Origin: Sedimenticola sp.
GTDB taxonomy: Bacteria; Pseudomonadota; Gammaproteobacteria; Chromatiales; Chromatiaceae
Reading direction: 5' to 3'
Assembly (NCBI GenBank): GCA_002869585.1
Contig: PKUO01000045.1
Location: 186,001 to 250,000, forward strand
Length of the DNA stretch: 64,000 bases
Of this stretch, positions 1 to 9,170 are shown one piece after another. Below the pieces are notes generated by a model. It had not been told where the DNA came from and did no database searches. It saw nothing but the letters and a program-made list of their open reading frames with translations. The translations under genes and the position numbers were made by a program. Position 1 is the first letter of the stretch; every line of letters begins with the position of its first letter.

Positions 1-3000
1 TACCATTCCAATGCGTGGCGCCGATTGTAACCTCCAGGTATTCTCCGGCATTACCCATTGTGCCATAGCTGTCCTGAGAGAAACCCTGGCCATAACGTAG
101 TTCTGCACCCGTTATACTGGATATTACAAAGCCGTTTCCTGTATCGCCGTCGTTGATATTGCAGTTTGCACTCGCCACATCGAAGCAGACTCCATCGCTG
201 TCTGTCAGGTCTGATGGGGTGAGCGTGAGATCCACCAACGCATTGAAAGGGGCTTCTTCATTGGCGGGACGGCTGTACATGAATCTTGAATTGCTGAGTG
301 CAATGAGCGGAGGGGTTGAATCGAAGTCTGCATCTCCTATGAGAGTCGTAGTTCCCTGGATTTCACGGCTGAGAACTGCCATTGTTGAGGTAGAGTTATT
401 GAAAGCCCTGCCATTCAAAGAAGAGTCTAGTTTCCAGAAATCCGCGCCGTAGTTTTGGGTAAATACACCATGCAAGTTTTCCGCGGTAATTATAAACTCC
501 GGATCAACGGCGAATCCGAACCCTCCGGTTGAAGGCTCTTGGCCGAGATAAGTGAATGCTGTGCTGTGCACAGCTTCACAGGCATTGTTAAATAATGGTG
601 TATTGGAAGTGACTAGCAATCTGGCAGGATAGAAGCGGCCGATGTCGTCGCTGGTTGATGGCTGGATAGTTTCGCCGAAATAGCTGAACTGGGGTGTTGC
701 TGTGAATGTAAATGCACCCACCTCGGAGACTGTTTGTACAGATAAATGAGTGCCATTGTCACTATCGATAAAGTCAATGTTGTTTGTTCCGATGGTTCCC
801 GAATTACCACCAGTAGGTGCAATCAGCGTGTGTTCCATGCCAATGCTGTTGAGCATAAAATTGGGAGTCACTGTATTGCCTGAGCAGAACTGGGCGTCGA
901 GTTCACCTCCGGTTTCCCAGGCAACTGCCTTGATCGTCAAGTTGAATGATTCACCGGCTTTTTTAAAAGCTGAACAACCGGCATAAGGGCTTGTGCAACT
1001 GGAATTGCTATCATTAGACTCGATACAGAGTCCGGCAGGTTTGGTTGTGAAAATATTACTGTTACCCGAGAGGGTGAAAGCTGGGTGATCAGGTGTTGTT
1101 GGGAGCTCTTTTTTTGCATGCAGGACGACCTGTCCTGCATCGGCGTAGTTGAATGTGAAGGGGGCAATTCCATTGGCGTCGAAAGTCAGGTTGACAGTGC
1201 TGTAAGCGCTGACGCTGCCTTGGGAATTATCCTCAATGGATGTCCCAGATATAGAGACGCCATTGGCCGTTTTACAAGTTGACGGGTTGTAGCACTCGAA
1301 AGCCATCTGGATGGATTGTGGCCCGGCTAGGCGCGCATCGCAGGCACCAGTATCTGTGTTGGTCTCTATTGCCCGTAACGTCAATGTTTGATTTCCAGGC
1401 GCCAGGTGTGATGATTTTCCGGCAATTTGTGTAGCAATGGCAGAGGCCACGCCGTCGGCATAGAAGCGGAAGGCTGTGTCCACAAAGGCTAGGCCCGGAT
1501 CGGCGGCAGGGGATTCTGTTGCACCATTGCTATCGATGATGTTGATATTGATGGGTGTACTTACTGGCGTTGGGGTCAGTCGCTGAATGCCTAGCGTGAC
1601 CTGCGATTCAGTCCCATCAAAAACATAGGTAGCCTTACCACCCCCAAGGTAAATCAGGCTGCCGCCACCAGTGATTTTTGTCCAGTTGTCCGCAGCTGGA
1701 GATGTACTTATATTTATAGTGTGACCAGCCGCCGGTGAATATGGGTTACCATCTATACCAATGACAGTTATCGTCACAGGTTCAGTCTCACAGGTAACCG
1801 CTGGGGATGTCAGTGATATTTCGTAGTGATCCAATTGCACACAAGGATAGAAACCACAGACACGAGGGGAACCATCCCAATTGTTTCCGCTACGCTGGTT
1901 GACATAAAGTGTGTTGATTTGAGCGCTGTTTATCGCTTCCGGAAAAATCAGCAATTCGTCTAACAGACCTTCCCAGTCCTGACTCAACTCAAAATCACCG
2001 GTTAGAGAATCCTGCTCTTGACCTATGATAAGGCCGTTTGTGATTACTGTTAGTGGGCTACTATCATTACCATCCGGATCATTATGGACAATACATCCTT
2101 GAAGCGAGGCATCCATATAGAAACAACTGGTGGCCGTTGAAGCCTTGCGGGTCCAGACCAGATGATGCCATGCGCCGTTGTTAAAATTACTGGTGGATGA
2201 GAGCTGAGTATCATTATCAAATGGGGATGCGGTAATTGTTGGCCAGAAACGATTGTTGTTTTGAAAATACAATGTGGCTTCGTTTGCACCAAGACTGGAG
2301 TTACCACTGGCCGCCGAGAGGATGGTTGAGTCAGAATTACTGTTGGTTTGAACCCAGACAGATACAGTAAAATCTGAAAGGCCATCCATTGCTCTTGCGT
2401 CAAGCGAAATATAGTCTCTAATGCTATTTGCCCTGAAATCCGCGGCTGTGCATGTGGCTCCGGCAATTGGCGATGTATTTGCTGCCGTGCCGTGGTAATC
2501 ATTACAGCTGTAATCGATAACTTCATTCGAGGTGCCATCCCAGAATGGCTCATCGAATCGCCAGTCGGCTACTGGTGGATTGAGGGTTACGGGACCGCTT
2601 TCCCTGACAATGACATCATCGATGTGCCAATAGTCATAATCGCCATTATTACCATCGGTTAGAGAGAACCGTATTTGCAGAGCCGAATGCAATGCATCGG
2701 CAGGTAAAATGTAGTTGCGTTGATAGATTTCACCTTGGGTACCATCCCCGCTAAAAGTTTCAAGCGTTATCCAGGATGATGTGCTGCGGTATTGAATCAG
2801 CAGATCCTCGCCACTGTCCGGGTTCTCGCTGAAAGAATCGGATCCGCGACGTATCCAGACGGATAGATCGGCTGCTGTTACACTGGCATTGAAAGGATCA
2901 CTGGTAACAGTGACCTGTCCGCCTCTGAGATAAAGTGAATGATTGAATGAGTTGTATGTTTGCGTACTGATTCCAGCACGGGTGTTGTTTGATCGGCTCC

Positions 3001-3142
3001 AGTTTTGGGAGACAGAGCCCTCGAAATCCTCCTGGAATAGTACGTCGCCGGGTGCTGCGATAACAGGAGACCCGATTATCCAAATTATAAATATAAAATA
3101 CAGATGGTTACGATTTGGTGCACTAACATTCATGGGGTTCAT
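1..3142 (-). CDS. MshQ-like exported LamG/DUF6701 protein, C-terminus beyond the window
   Basis: The frame is open from ATG at 3142 to the left edge, about 1047 codons with no stop, so the gene is partial at its 3' end. The N-terminus is a signal peptide: an Arg-containing start, a hydrophobic LYFIFIIWIIG core, and likely cleavage after SPVIA. A jelly-roll-like region opens with VLFQEDFEG. A LamG/concanavalin-type domain follows, from about residue 190 (PVADWRFDEP) to 380. Ig-like beta segments come next. Near residues 800-1047 is a stretch typical of the DUF6701 family found in MSHA pilus protein MshQ (GRFYPARLLV, FTYLGQEP). Repeated Cys pairs suggest disulfides outside the cytoplasm. The start lies 10 bp after the stop of the upstream cNMP-binding/rhodanese gene, so the two are probably cotranscribed. 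ATG at 3133 is an alternative start. No other MSHA genes are visible, so a pilus role is inferred from the family only. Confidence 0.8.
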   Translation of the reverse strand, partial: MNPMNVSAPNRNHLYFIFIIWIIGSPVIAAPGDVLFQEDFEGSVSQNWSRSNNTRAGISTQTYNSFNHSLYLRGGQVTVTSDPFNASVTAADLSVWIRRGSDSFSENPDSGEDLLIQYRSTSSWITLETFSGDGTQGEIYQRNYILPADALHSALQIRFSLTDGNNGDYDYWHIDDVIVRESGPVTLNPPVADWRFDEPFWDGTSNEVIDYSCNDYHGTAANTSPIAGATCTAADFRANSIRDYISLDARAMDGLSDFTVSVWVQTNSNSDSTILSAASGNSSLGANEATLYFQNNNRFWPTITASPFDNDTQLSSTSNFNNGAWHHLVWTRKASTATSCFYMDASLQGCIVHNDPDGNDSSPLTVITNGLIIGQEQDSLTGDFELSQDWEGLLDELLIFPEAINSAQINTLYVNQRSGNNWDGSPRVCGFYPCVQLDHYEISLTSPAVTCETEPVTITVIGIDGNPYSPAAGHTINISTSPAADNWTKITGGGSLIYLGGGKATYVFDGTESQVTLGIQRLTPTPVSTPININIIDSNGATESPAADPGLAFVDTAFRFYADGVASAIATQIAGKSSHLAPGNQTLTLRAIETNTDTGACDARLAGPQSIQMAFECYNPSTCKTANGVSISGTSIEDNSQGSVSAYSTVNLTFDANGIAPFTFNYADAGQVVLHAKKELPTTPDHPAFTLSGNSNIFTTKPAGLCIESNDSNSSCTSPYAGCSAFKKAGESFNLTIKAVAWETGGELDAQFCSGNTVTPNFMLNSIGMEHTLIAPTGGNSGTIGTNNIDFIDSDNGTHLSVQTVSEVGAFTFTATPQFSYFGETIQPSTSDDIGRFYPARLLVTSNTPLFNNACEAVHSTAFTYLGQEPSTGGFGFAVDPEFIITAENLHGVFTQNYGADFWKLDSSLNGRAFNNSTSTMAVLSREIQGTTTLIGDADFDSTPPLIALSNSRFMYSRPANEEAPFNALVDLTLTPSDLTDSDGVCFDVASANCNINDGDTGNGFVISSITGAELRYGQGFSQDSYGTMGNAGEYLEVTIGATHWNG

Positions 3143-3152
3143 TTGTGCTGAT

Positions 3153-4193
3153 CTATACCGGTGAGAGACCTCCCTTGAGAACATGGACATTGAAGCCTTG
3201 CTGGCTTAGCAGAAATGCCGCCGTGCTGCTTCTCTGTCCGTTGTTGCAATAGAGGATGTATTCCCCGGACGGATCCAACTCCTTAGTTCGAGACCTTAAG
3301 TGTTGTATCGGTATGTTGAGCGCATTTTTTAATTTGTTTTTCTCAAATTCGCTTCTGAATCGCACATCCAGGGGTATTGCTCCCGATTTGATCATTTTCA
3401 GGCAGGTGGCGTAGTCGATCCGGCTGAGAAGTGGTTCTTCCATCAGCTCGAGAAAATCTTTCTTGGAAAGGCGCATCAACTTGCCGCTGGTCACGGCGGT
3501 CACTGTGGCATTGCGCGGCTCATCCGAGATCAGTGCCTGTTCACCAAAGCTGCTGCATCGTCCGAGTTCCGCGAGGATCATCTCGCCGGAGGAGGAGGGG
3601 ATGGTGACTCGGCAGCGGCCCTCCTTGATGACGTAGAAGAATTCTCCTGGCTCGCCCATGTGGATGATTACATCGCCCGACTTTACGTTGAGTTGCTCCA
3701 TATGCTCGAAAAGACTCTGGATGTTGGCTGCCGGGAGCTTGCGAAATGCCTTGGTCTGCAGCATCGACATCATCCACTCGCTGTCTTCCAGGTTCGGCCC
3801 CATGGTCAGGTCTTCCTGGGATACTGCCGGTTCGTCCGGAGACAGCTGTTCCCAGGAGAGCAGCCGATCAAGCAGGTGGTTGTCAAAGCAGGCGAGGGTT
3901 GCACTGTCCGAGGCCACCTCGACCCGGTATTGTCTCGGGCTGCCGCTGACCAGGGGGTTGAGAGCGCGTTCGCTGCCCGAGGCTACCAGGGTTTGCTTCT
4001 CCTCTGCATTGATCATCAACACCTTGCCGGACATCAGGTAGATGGTGGAACCGCCCTGATCACCAATATCGCATATCACGGAAGCTTGTGGCTTACGCTC
4101 GATTTTCGTGTGCTCGGCCAAAAAAAGCAGGCTCTCTTCGAAAAGCTCATTCAAGGGTATGAGCGTTCGAAATTTGTTCAGATCGAGTTCCAT
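3153..4193 (-). CDS. Double cyclic-nucleotide-binding domain protein with C-terminal rhodanese domain
   Basis: A 346-residue cytoplasmic protein. Residues about 15-115 form a weak cNMP-binding-like barrel. Residues about 140-250 are a clear CRP-type cyclic-nucleotide-binding domain (GEPGEFFYVIKEGRCRV, then GRCSSFGEQALISDEPRNATV). There is no helix-turn-helix, so it is not a DNA-binding CRP. Residues about 255-346 are a rhodanese domain with the active-site loop YCNNGQRS, whose Cys would carry a persulfide. Domain architectures of this kind occur in sulfur-oxidising gammaproteobacteria. The function is unknown; a sulfane-sulfur relay controlled by a nucleotide or by another domain is inference. 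It is upstream of the MshQ-like gene on the same strand, 10 bp apart. The gap to prfB, about 200 bp and divergent, should hold both promoters. Confidence 0.8.
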   Translation of the reverse strand: MELDLNKFRTLIPLNELFEESLLFLAEHTKIERKPQASVICDIGDQGGSTIYLMSGKVLMINAEEKQTLVASGSERALNPLVSGSPRQYRVEVASDSATLACFDNHLLDRLLSWEQLSPDEPAVSQEDLTMGPNLEDSEWMMSMLQTKAFRKLPAANIQSLFEHMEQLNVKSGDVIIHMGEPGEFFYVIKEGRCRVTIPSSSGEMILAELGRCSSFGEQALISDEPRNATVTAVTSGKLMRLSKKDFLELMEEPLLSRIDYATCLKMIKSGAIPLDVRFRSEFEKNKLKNALNIPIQHLRSRTKELDPSGEYILYCNNGQRSSTAAFLLSQQGFNVHVLKGGLSPV

Positions 4194-4392
4194 GAGAATT
4201 AAAAGCTTTCTTTATAGGTTGTTGATAGCCGTGTGAAAATTGGCAGACCATGATACGGATGATTAGGACACAGAAGTTTACAAAGGACAAGTCTGGCGGG
4301 GGTTTGCGGTCGCTTTTGCGAGAAACGCCGCAATGTTTTCGTCGCGGCGGGTTGTAGTGTAATATTCGCGCTTGTTTCGTGTGAGGTTGGTC

Positions 4393-5491
4393 ATGCAGGA
4401 TATAAATCCGATTAATAACAAAATCAGTGAATTACAAGGGCGTTCCGAGTCCCTGAGGGGGTATCTTTGACTTCGCTGAGAAGCAGGAGCGTTTAACCGA
4501 AGTACTCAGAGAGCTGGAAGACCCAGGTGTCTGGAGTGAACCCGAAAGGGCGCAGGCGCTCGGTAAAGAGCGGGCGACCCTGGAAGCGATAGTCTCCACC
4601 CTCGGCGAGTTGAGCGATGGCCTGACCGATGCGCGGGATCTGCTCTCGATGGCGGCAGAAGAGGGCGACGAGGAGACCGTCGATTCGGTGGTTGCTGACC
4701 TGGAAACATTCGAGGAAAAGATTGGCGAGCTCGAGTTCCGGCGCATGTTCTCAGGCCATATGGATGCCAATAACGCCTTTCTCGATATACAGGCCGGTTC
4801 CGGCGGCACCGAGGCCCAGGACTGGGCGGAGATGCTGCTGCGTATGTACCTGCGCTGGGGTGAAAATCACGGCTTCAAAACCGAGTTGATGGAGTGCTCG
4901 GCCGGTGAGGTGGCGGGTATCAAATCGGCCACCATCCATTTTCAGGGTGACTATGCCTTTGGCTGGTTGCGCACTGAGACTGGTGTGCACCGCCTGGTGC
5001 GCAAGTCGCCGTTCGATTCCGGAAACCGTCGTCACACCTCGTTCAGTTCGGTGTTTGTTTCACCTGAGATTGACGATTCATTCGAGGTGGAGATCAACCC
5101 GGCTGATCTGCGTATCGATGTCTACCGTGCCTCGGGTGCGGGTGGCCAGCATGTCAACAAGACTGAATCCGCGGTACGAATCACCCATTTGCCGACCGGG
5201 CTTGTGTCGCAGTGTCAGAATGACCGCTCCCAGCATAAGAACAAAGACCAGGCGATGAAACAGCTCAAGGCCAAGCTCTATGAGTTGGAGATGCAGAAGC
5301 GCAATGAGAATCAGCAGGCGGTGGAAGAGAGCAAGTCTGACATCGGCTGGGGCAGCCAGATACGCTCCTACGTGTTGGACCAGTCGCGCATCAAGGATCT
5401 GCGCACCAATGTCGAGACCGGCAATACCCAGGCTGTGCTGGATGGCGGTCTGGACCTGTTTATCGAGGCAAGCCTGAAGAGCGGCTTGTAA
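4393..5491 (+). CDS. prfB: Peptide chain release factor 2, expressed by programmed +1 frameshift
   Basis: RF2 terminates translation at UGA and UAA. The reading frame starts at ATG 4393, runs 25 codons to an in-frame TGA at 4468, and continues in the +1 frame from GAC at 4469 to the stop at 5491. The joined product is 365 residues, the same length as E. coli RF2. The shifted junction reads RGYLDFAEKQ, matching the family. The anticodon-like SPF tripeptide ([10 protein letters not shown]) and the peptidyl-hydrolysis GGQ motif ([10 protein letters not shown]) are intact. A single-frame reading would miss the first 73 residues. lysS follows 44 bp downstream, the usual prfB-lysS pair. Confidence 0.97.
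4456..4471 (+). promoter_or_regulatory. prfB: prfB programmed frameshift site
   Basis: An internal Shine-Dalgarno-like AGGGGG (4456-4461) is followed after 3 nt by the slippery CTT T, with the in-frame TGA at 4468-4470 and C at 4471. This matches the known RF2 autoregulatory site: when RF2 is scarce the ribosome pauses at UGAC, slips +1 on CUU-U and makes more RF2. Confidence 0.97.
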
Positions 5492-5535
5492 TCCCACCGG
5501 TTGTTTGAAAACCGTCAATCAAGGTTGAGTTAACC

Positions 5536-7032
5536 ATGTCTGAAGAGATCCAGGACGAGAACAAATTAATTGCCCAGCGTCGGGAAAAACTGACCCAGAT
5601 CCGGGAAAGGGGCGTCGCCTTTCCTAACGACTTCAGACGGAACGTGATTGCCGGTGAACTGCATGCGGAATATGGCGAAAAAGAGCCGGAAGAACTGGAG
5701 CAGATGGCGGTACGGGTCCGGGTTGCCGGTCGCCTGATGAGCCGGCGGATCATGGGCAAGGCCAGTTTTTGCCATGTCCAGGACATGTCCGGCCGGATAC
5801 AGATCTTTCTGCAGCGTGACTCTCTGCCCGAGGGTGTCTACAACGAGCATTTCAAGAAAGAGTGGGATGTGGGGGATATCGTCGGGGCCGACGGCGTGCT
5901 GTTCAAAACCAAGACCGGCGAGCTCTCCATCCGCTGTGACGAAATCCATCTGCTGACCAAATCCCTGCGACCGCTGCCGGAGAAGTTCCACGGCCTGACC
6001 GACCAGGAGCAGCGCTATCGCCAGCGCTATCTGGACCTGATCATGAACGAGGCGTCACGGGAGACCTTCAGGGTGCGCACCAACGTCGTTCAGTACATCC
6101 GCAACTATCTGAATGGGCGCGGCTATCTGGAAGTCGAGACGCCGATGATGCAGGTGATCCCCGGCGGTGCTACCGCGCGACCCTTCATCACCTACCATAA
6201 TGCCCTGGATATGGATCTGTTTCTGCGCATCGCGCCGGAACTCTATCTCAAGCGTCTGGTGGTGGGTGGTTTTGAGCGGGTTTATGAGATCAATCGCAAT
6301 TTTCGCAACGAAGGCCTCTCCACCCGCCACAATCCCGAATTCACCATGCTCGAGTTTTACCAGGCCTATGCCGACTATCGTGATCTGATGGACCTGACCG
6401 AGGATATGCTGCGCTCGCTCACCGAAGAGGTGCTGGGCAAGACGCGGGTGGAGTATCAGGGGCAAACCTATGATTTCGGCAAGCCCTTTGCGCGCATGAC
6501 CATCAAGGAGTCGATACTGAATTTCAATGAATCGATCTCAGCGGCCGATCTGGACGATCTGGATCGTGCCCGTGCGGTTGCCGAGGGTCTGCAGATACCT
6601 CTCAAGCCAGGTTATGGCCTGGGCAAGGTGCAAATCGAGATCTTTGAAAAGACGGTGGAACACCGTTTGATGGATCCGACCTTCATCACCGCCTATCCCA
6701 CCGAGGTTTCCCCGCTGGCGCGCAGGAATGACCAGGACCCCTTTGTCACGGACCGCTTCGAGTTTTTTGTCGGCGGGCGCGAAATTGCCAATGGCTTTTC
6801 GGAATTGAACGATGCCGAAGATCAGGCCGAGCGTTTCAGGGCGCAGGTTCAGGAGAAGGATGCCGGCGATCAGGAAGCGATGCACTTTGATGCCGATTAT
6901 GTGCGTGCCCTGGAACATGGGCTGCCGCCCACCGCGGGTGAGGGAATTGGCATAGATCGCCTGGTGATGCTGCTCACCGATTCACCCTCAATCCGTGATG
7001 TGCTGCTGTTCCCGCATATGCGCGCTGAATAA
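5536..7032 (+). CDS. lysS: Lysyl-tRNA synthetase, class II
   Basis: A 498-residue enzyme that charges tRNA-Lys. An N-terminal OB-fold anticodon-binding domain (about 55-150; [20 protein letters not shown]) precedes the class II catalytic core. Visible motifs are [10 protein letters not shown] and the motif 1 region with VETPMM; motif 2, [19 protein letters not shown]; and motif 3, [19 protein letters not shown]. The start is the ATG at 5536 ([19 protein letters not shown]), which aligns with the family N-terminus. It follows prfB and probably shares its transcript. A GC-rich hairpin lies just downstream, facing the convergent HDOD gene. Confidence 0.97.
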   Translation: MSEEIQDENKLIAQRREKLTQIRERGVAFPNDFRRNVIAGELHAEYGEKEPEELEQMAVRVRVAGRLMSRRIMGKASFCHVQDMSGRIQIFLQRDSLPEGVYNEHFKKEWDVGDIVGADGVLFKTKTGELSIRCDEIHLLTKSLRPLPEKFHGLTDQEQRYRQRYLDLIMNEASRETFRVRTNVVQYIRNYLNGRGYLEVETPMMQVIPGGATARPFITYHNALDMDLFLRIAPELYLKRLVVGGFERVYEINRNFRNEGLSTRHNPEFTMLEFYQAYADYRDLMDLTEDMLRSLTEEVLGKTRVEYQGQTYDFGKPFARMTIKESILNFNESISAADLDDLDRARAVAEGLQIPLKPGYGLGKVQIEIFEKTVEHRLMDPTFITAYPTEVSPLARRNDQDPFVTDRFEFFVGGREIANGFSELNDAEDQAERFRAQVQEKDAGDQEAMHFDADYVRALEHGLPPTAGEGIGIDRLVMLLTDSPSIRDVLLFPHMRAE

Positions 7033-7041
7033 AGCTCTTGG

Positions 7042-7071
7042 ACGGAAGTCGCCGTGGGGCGACTCCCGTCA
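7042..7071. terminator. Hairpin between convergent lysS and HDOD genes
   Basis: GACGG-AAGTCGCC-GTGG-GGCGACT-CCCGTC can fold into an almost continuous stem in the 52 bp between two convergent stops. There is no U-tract on either strand. It is therefore a plausible bidirectional transcript end or 3' stabilising structure rather than a textbook intrinsic terminator. Confidence 0.4.
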
Positions 7072-7084
7072 CAATTGATTGCTA

Positions 7085-7918
7085 TTAGAGAAAGGCCTGC
7101 TTCACCTCATCAACATCCTCGGCGACACCTTCGATGTTGATCACCTCCACTTCAGGGGCGATTCCCACTTTCATGAATGATGGGATGTTGCTCCAGTCGG
7201 CCAGTACCGCGGCATGGGATTGATCCAGGATCTGCAGCCTGGCGACCAGCACGATATCGATATAGTCAGCCTCGGGACCGCCGTCATAGCCCAGATCCTG
7301 ATGGTGTTCAGGCACCCGCACCAGGGTCTCGGGGAAGTCCCACTCCTGCAGAATCTGCTTGCCAATTATCGGGTTAAGATTCTCCACAAATTGATCGAGC
7401 AACTTCTCGTCCTTGATCAACTCAGGGTAATTCTCAGCCATGGTGAGAATGGGCAGGCTACCGATGTTGTGGATCAGGCCCGCCAGCATCGCCTGCTCCT
7501 TGTCCAAGTGGGGTACTGATTGGGCGATTACCCGGCTTATTGCTGCGATCTGGACGCTATCTTCCCAGATCATGCGGAGTCTTTTATCGAGCGCATCCGA
7601 TGTGGCCTGAAAGATCTGTTTCATTGCCAGGCTGATCACCAGGCTGCGAACCATGCGGTTTCCCAGGCGGGTGATCGCCATCTGAATACTTTCGATCGGC
7701 ACCCGACCGCGGTAGAGGGGACTGTTGGCCACCTGTAGCAGGCGGGTTGACAGTGCGGCATCTGTAGCCACCATATCAGCCACCTGTTGTGCTGTGGCGG
7801 AGTCCTTCTCCACGGCATCCCTCACCCGCAGGGCGACCTCGGGCAGGGTTGGGAGGGTTATTCGATTGGCGCTGATTGCGGCTTGTAATTCAGCCAGAAA
7901 TTCATTTTCACTGATCAT
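7085..7918 (-). CDS. HDOD domain protein
   Basis: A 277-residue soluble protein. An HDOD domain spans about residues 18-215 (LPTLPEVALRVRDAVEKD, LSTRLLQVANSPLYRG, AITRLGNRMVRSLVIS). This is a catalytically inactive HD relative found in bacterial signalling proteins, often linked to c-di-GMP, motility or stress regulation. No receiver, GGDEF or kinase domain is attached. It lies 100 bp downstream of ygfZ on the same strand. Its target cannot be told from sequence. Confidence 0.85.
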   Translation of the reverse strand: MISENEFLAELQAAISANRITLPTLPEVALRVRDAVEKDSATAQQVADMVATDAALSTRLLQVANSPLYRGRVPIESIQMAITRLGNRMVRSLVISLAMKQIFQATSDALDKRLRMIWEDSVQIAAISRVIAQSVPHLDKEQAMLAGLIHNIGSLPILTMAENYPELIKDEKLLDQFVENLNPIIGKQILQEWDFPETLVRVPEHHQDLGYDGGPEADYIDIVLVARLQILDQSHAAVLADWSNIPSFMKVGIAPEVEVINIEGVAEDVDEVKQAFL

Positions 7919-8018
7919 TGTGATTGCTGCTTCTTTCCTGATTTATCGGAGATAATCCTTTATCGGAAAGGGAAGCGGAATCTTGAGTCTTTTATCTGAC
8001 TGTTTTCACATCCTCGCG

Positions 8019-9023
8019 CTATGCGGATAAGGCGTAGGGGAGATCCCGGAATTTCAGCCGTGGGCCATTCAGGTCGCCCAGGTGCAGGTCATCCGCCTCG
8101 CGGCTGCTGATCTCAACCACCGCCAGCAGTTCGACGCCGCCGTCAGGTGATAGCTGTGCATTCACCACCTTGCCGGCCCCCTGGCCGGATTCGCTGGTCT
8201 CTGAGCTGAGACTGTCGCCCGGTTTGGGCAACTGGTCGGTATCGACCTGGGCCAGAAACATCTGACGCTTGAGTTTTCCCAGGTATTTCATCCGCGCCAC
8301 CACCTCCTGACCGGTGTAGCAGCCCTTGGTAAAACTTACTCCATCGATCAACTGCATGTTGACCATCTGCGGTACAAAGGCCTCGATCGTTTCTGTCTGG
8401 ATGCTGGGAATGCCAGCCCGAATGTCCAATAACTCCCAGTGTCGGGGGCTGGCCGGGGTGGCTGTCTCGGACAGCTTTGTCCAAATTTCGCTAATCTGCT
8501 GCGCTTCGCCGACGATTTCGAAACGCGCGGGTGAGCCGGGAATTCTGATCAGGGTAATGCCGTTCTCATGCTGACACTGCCCATCCCTTGCGGGTACCTG
8601 GGAGAAGATATCCTTGAGCCTGTCAGGGGCTGAATGGCCGGCGATGGCGATACGCACCAGCTCATCACTGGCGTCGCTGACGGTCACCTTGGACATCAGA
8701 ATAAACATGGGAAGTCGCTTCAGCAGGGGTGCCTGGGTCTCCACCGGCATTTGCAGCATGTAGTCATCCCCATGCATGAAAAACAGAAAGTTGGCGAGCA
8801 TGCGGCCCTTGGGGGTGCAGAAACTGCTCATTTGGCTGTGCGCGGCAGAAACCTCCCGGACATCATTGGTGAACTGCCCCTGTAGAAACCCTTGGGCATC
8901 GACGCCGGAAATGCGGGTCAGACTCAGATGGGATAGATCGAAGAGTGCACAGTCGGGCAGCGGACGGTCGATATCGATCGCGGCCGGCTGGGATTCAACA
9001 AAGCTTTTCCATTCACTATTCAT
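8019..9023 (-). CDS. ygfZ: tRNA-modifying/Fe-S assembly protein YgfZ, folate-binding
   Basis: A 334-residue member of the YgfZ/GcvT-like family, which supports maturation or repair of some [4Fe-4S] enzymes such as MiaB, using tetrahydrofolate. The family signature KGCYTGQEVVARMKY with the essential Cys is present. So is the N-terminal LSHLSLTRISGVDAQGFLQG, typical of folate-binding T-protein folds. I chose ATG at 9023 (MNSEWKSF), which has AAAGAG upstream. An in-frame GTG at 9047 would add eight residues. It is divergent from the RNase II-type gene, with 147 bp between the chosen starts. Confidence 0.93.
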   Translation of the reverse strand: MNSEWKSFVESQPAAIDIDRPLPDCALFDLSHLSLTRISGVDAQGFLQGQFTNDVREVSAAHSQMSSFCTPKGRMLANFLFFMHGDDYMLQMPVETQAPLLKRLPMFILMSKVTVSDASDELVRIAIAGHSAPDRLKDIFSQVPARDGQCQHENGITLIRIPGSPARFEIVGEAQQISEIWTKLSETATPASPRHWELLDIRAGIPSIQTETIEAFVPQMVNMQLIDGVSFTKGCYTGQEVVARMKYLGKLKRQMFLAQVDTDQLPKPGDSLSSETSESGQGAGKVVNAQLSPDGGVELLAVVEISSREADDLHLGDLNGPRLKFRDLPYALSA

Positions 9024-9170
9024 GTCAGAAGGTCTCTTTGGTTCCACACAACACAGTTAGATAGTGCCGATGGATAGGGTTTGCAAGTCGTTTCTTTCTA
9101 TTAGCGACAGGGTATCATAGCGTTTCAACTAAATAGTTACTCCAGTTTTAAGCCAATTTTCGGATGTCTA

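Noticed and set aside
4393..4470. prfB as a broken gene with an early stop
   Set aside because: The stop is the conserved programmed frameshift site with its Shine-Dalgarno-like element and CTTTGAC.
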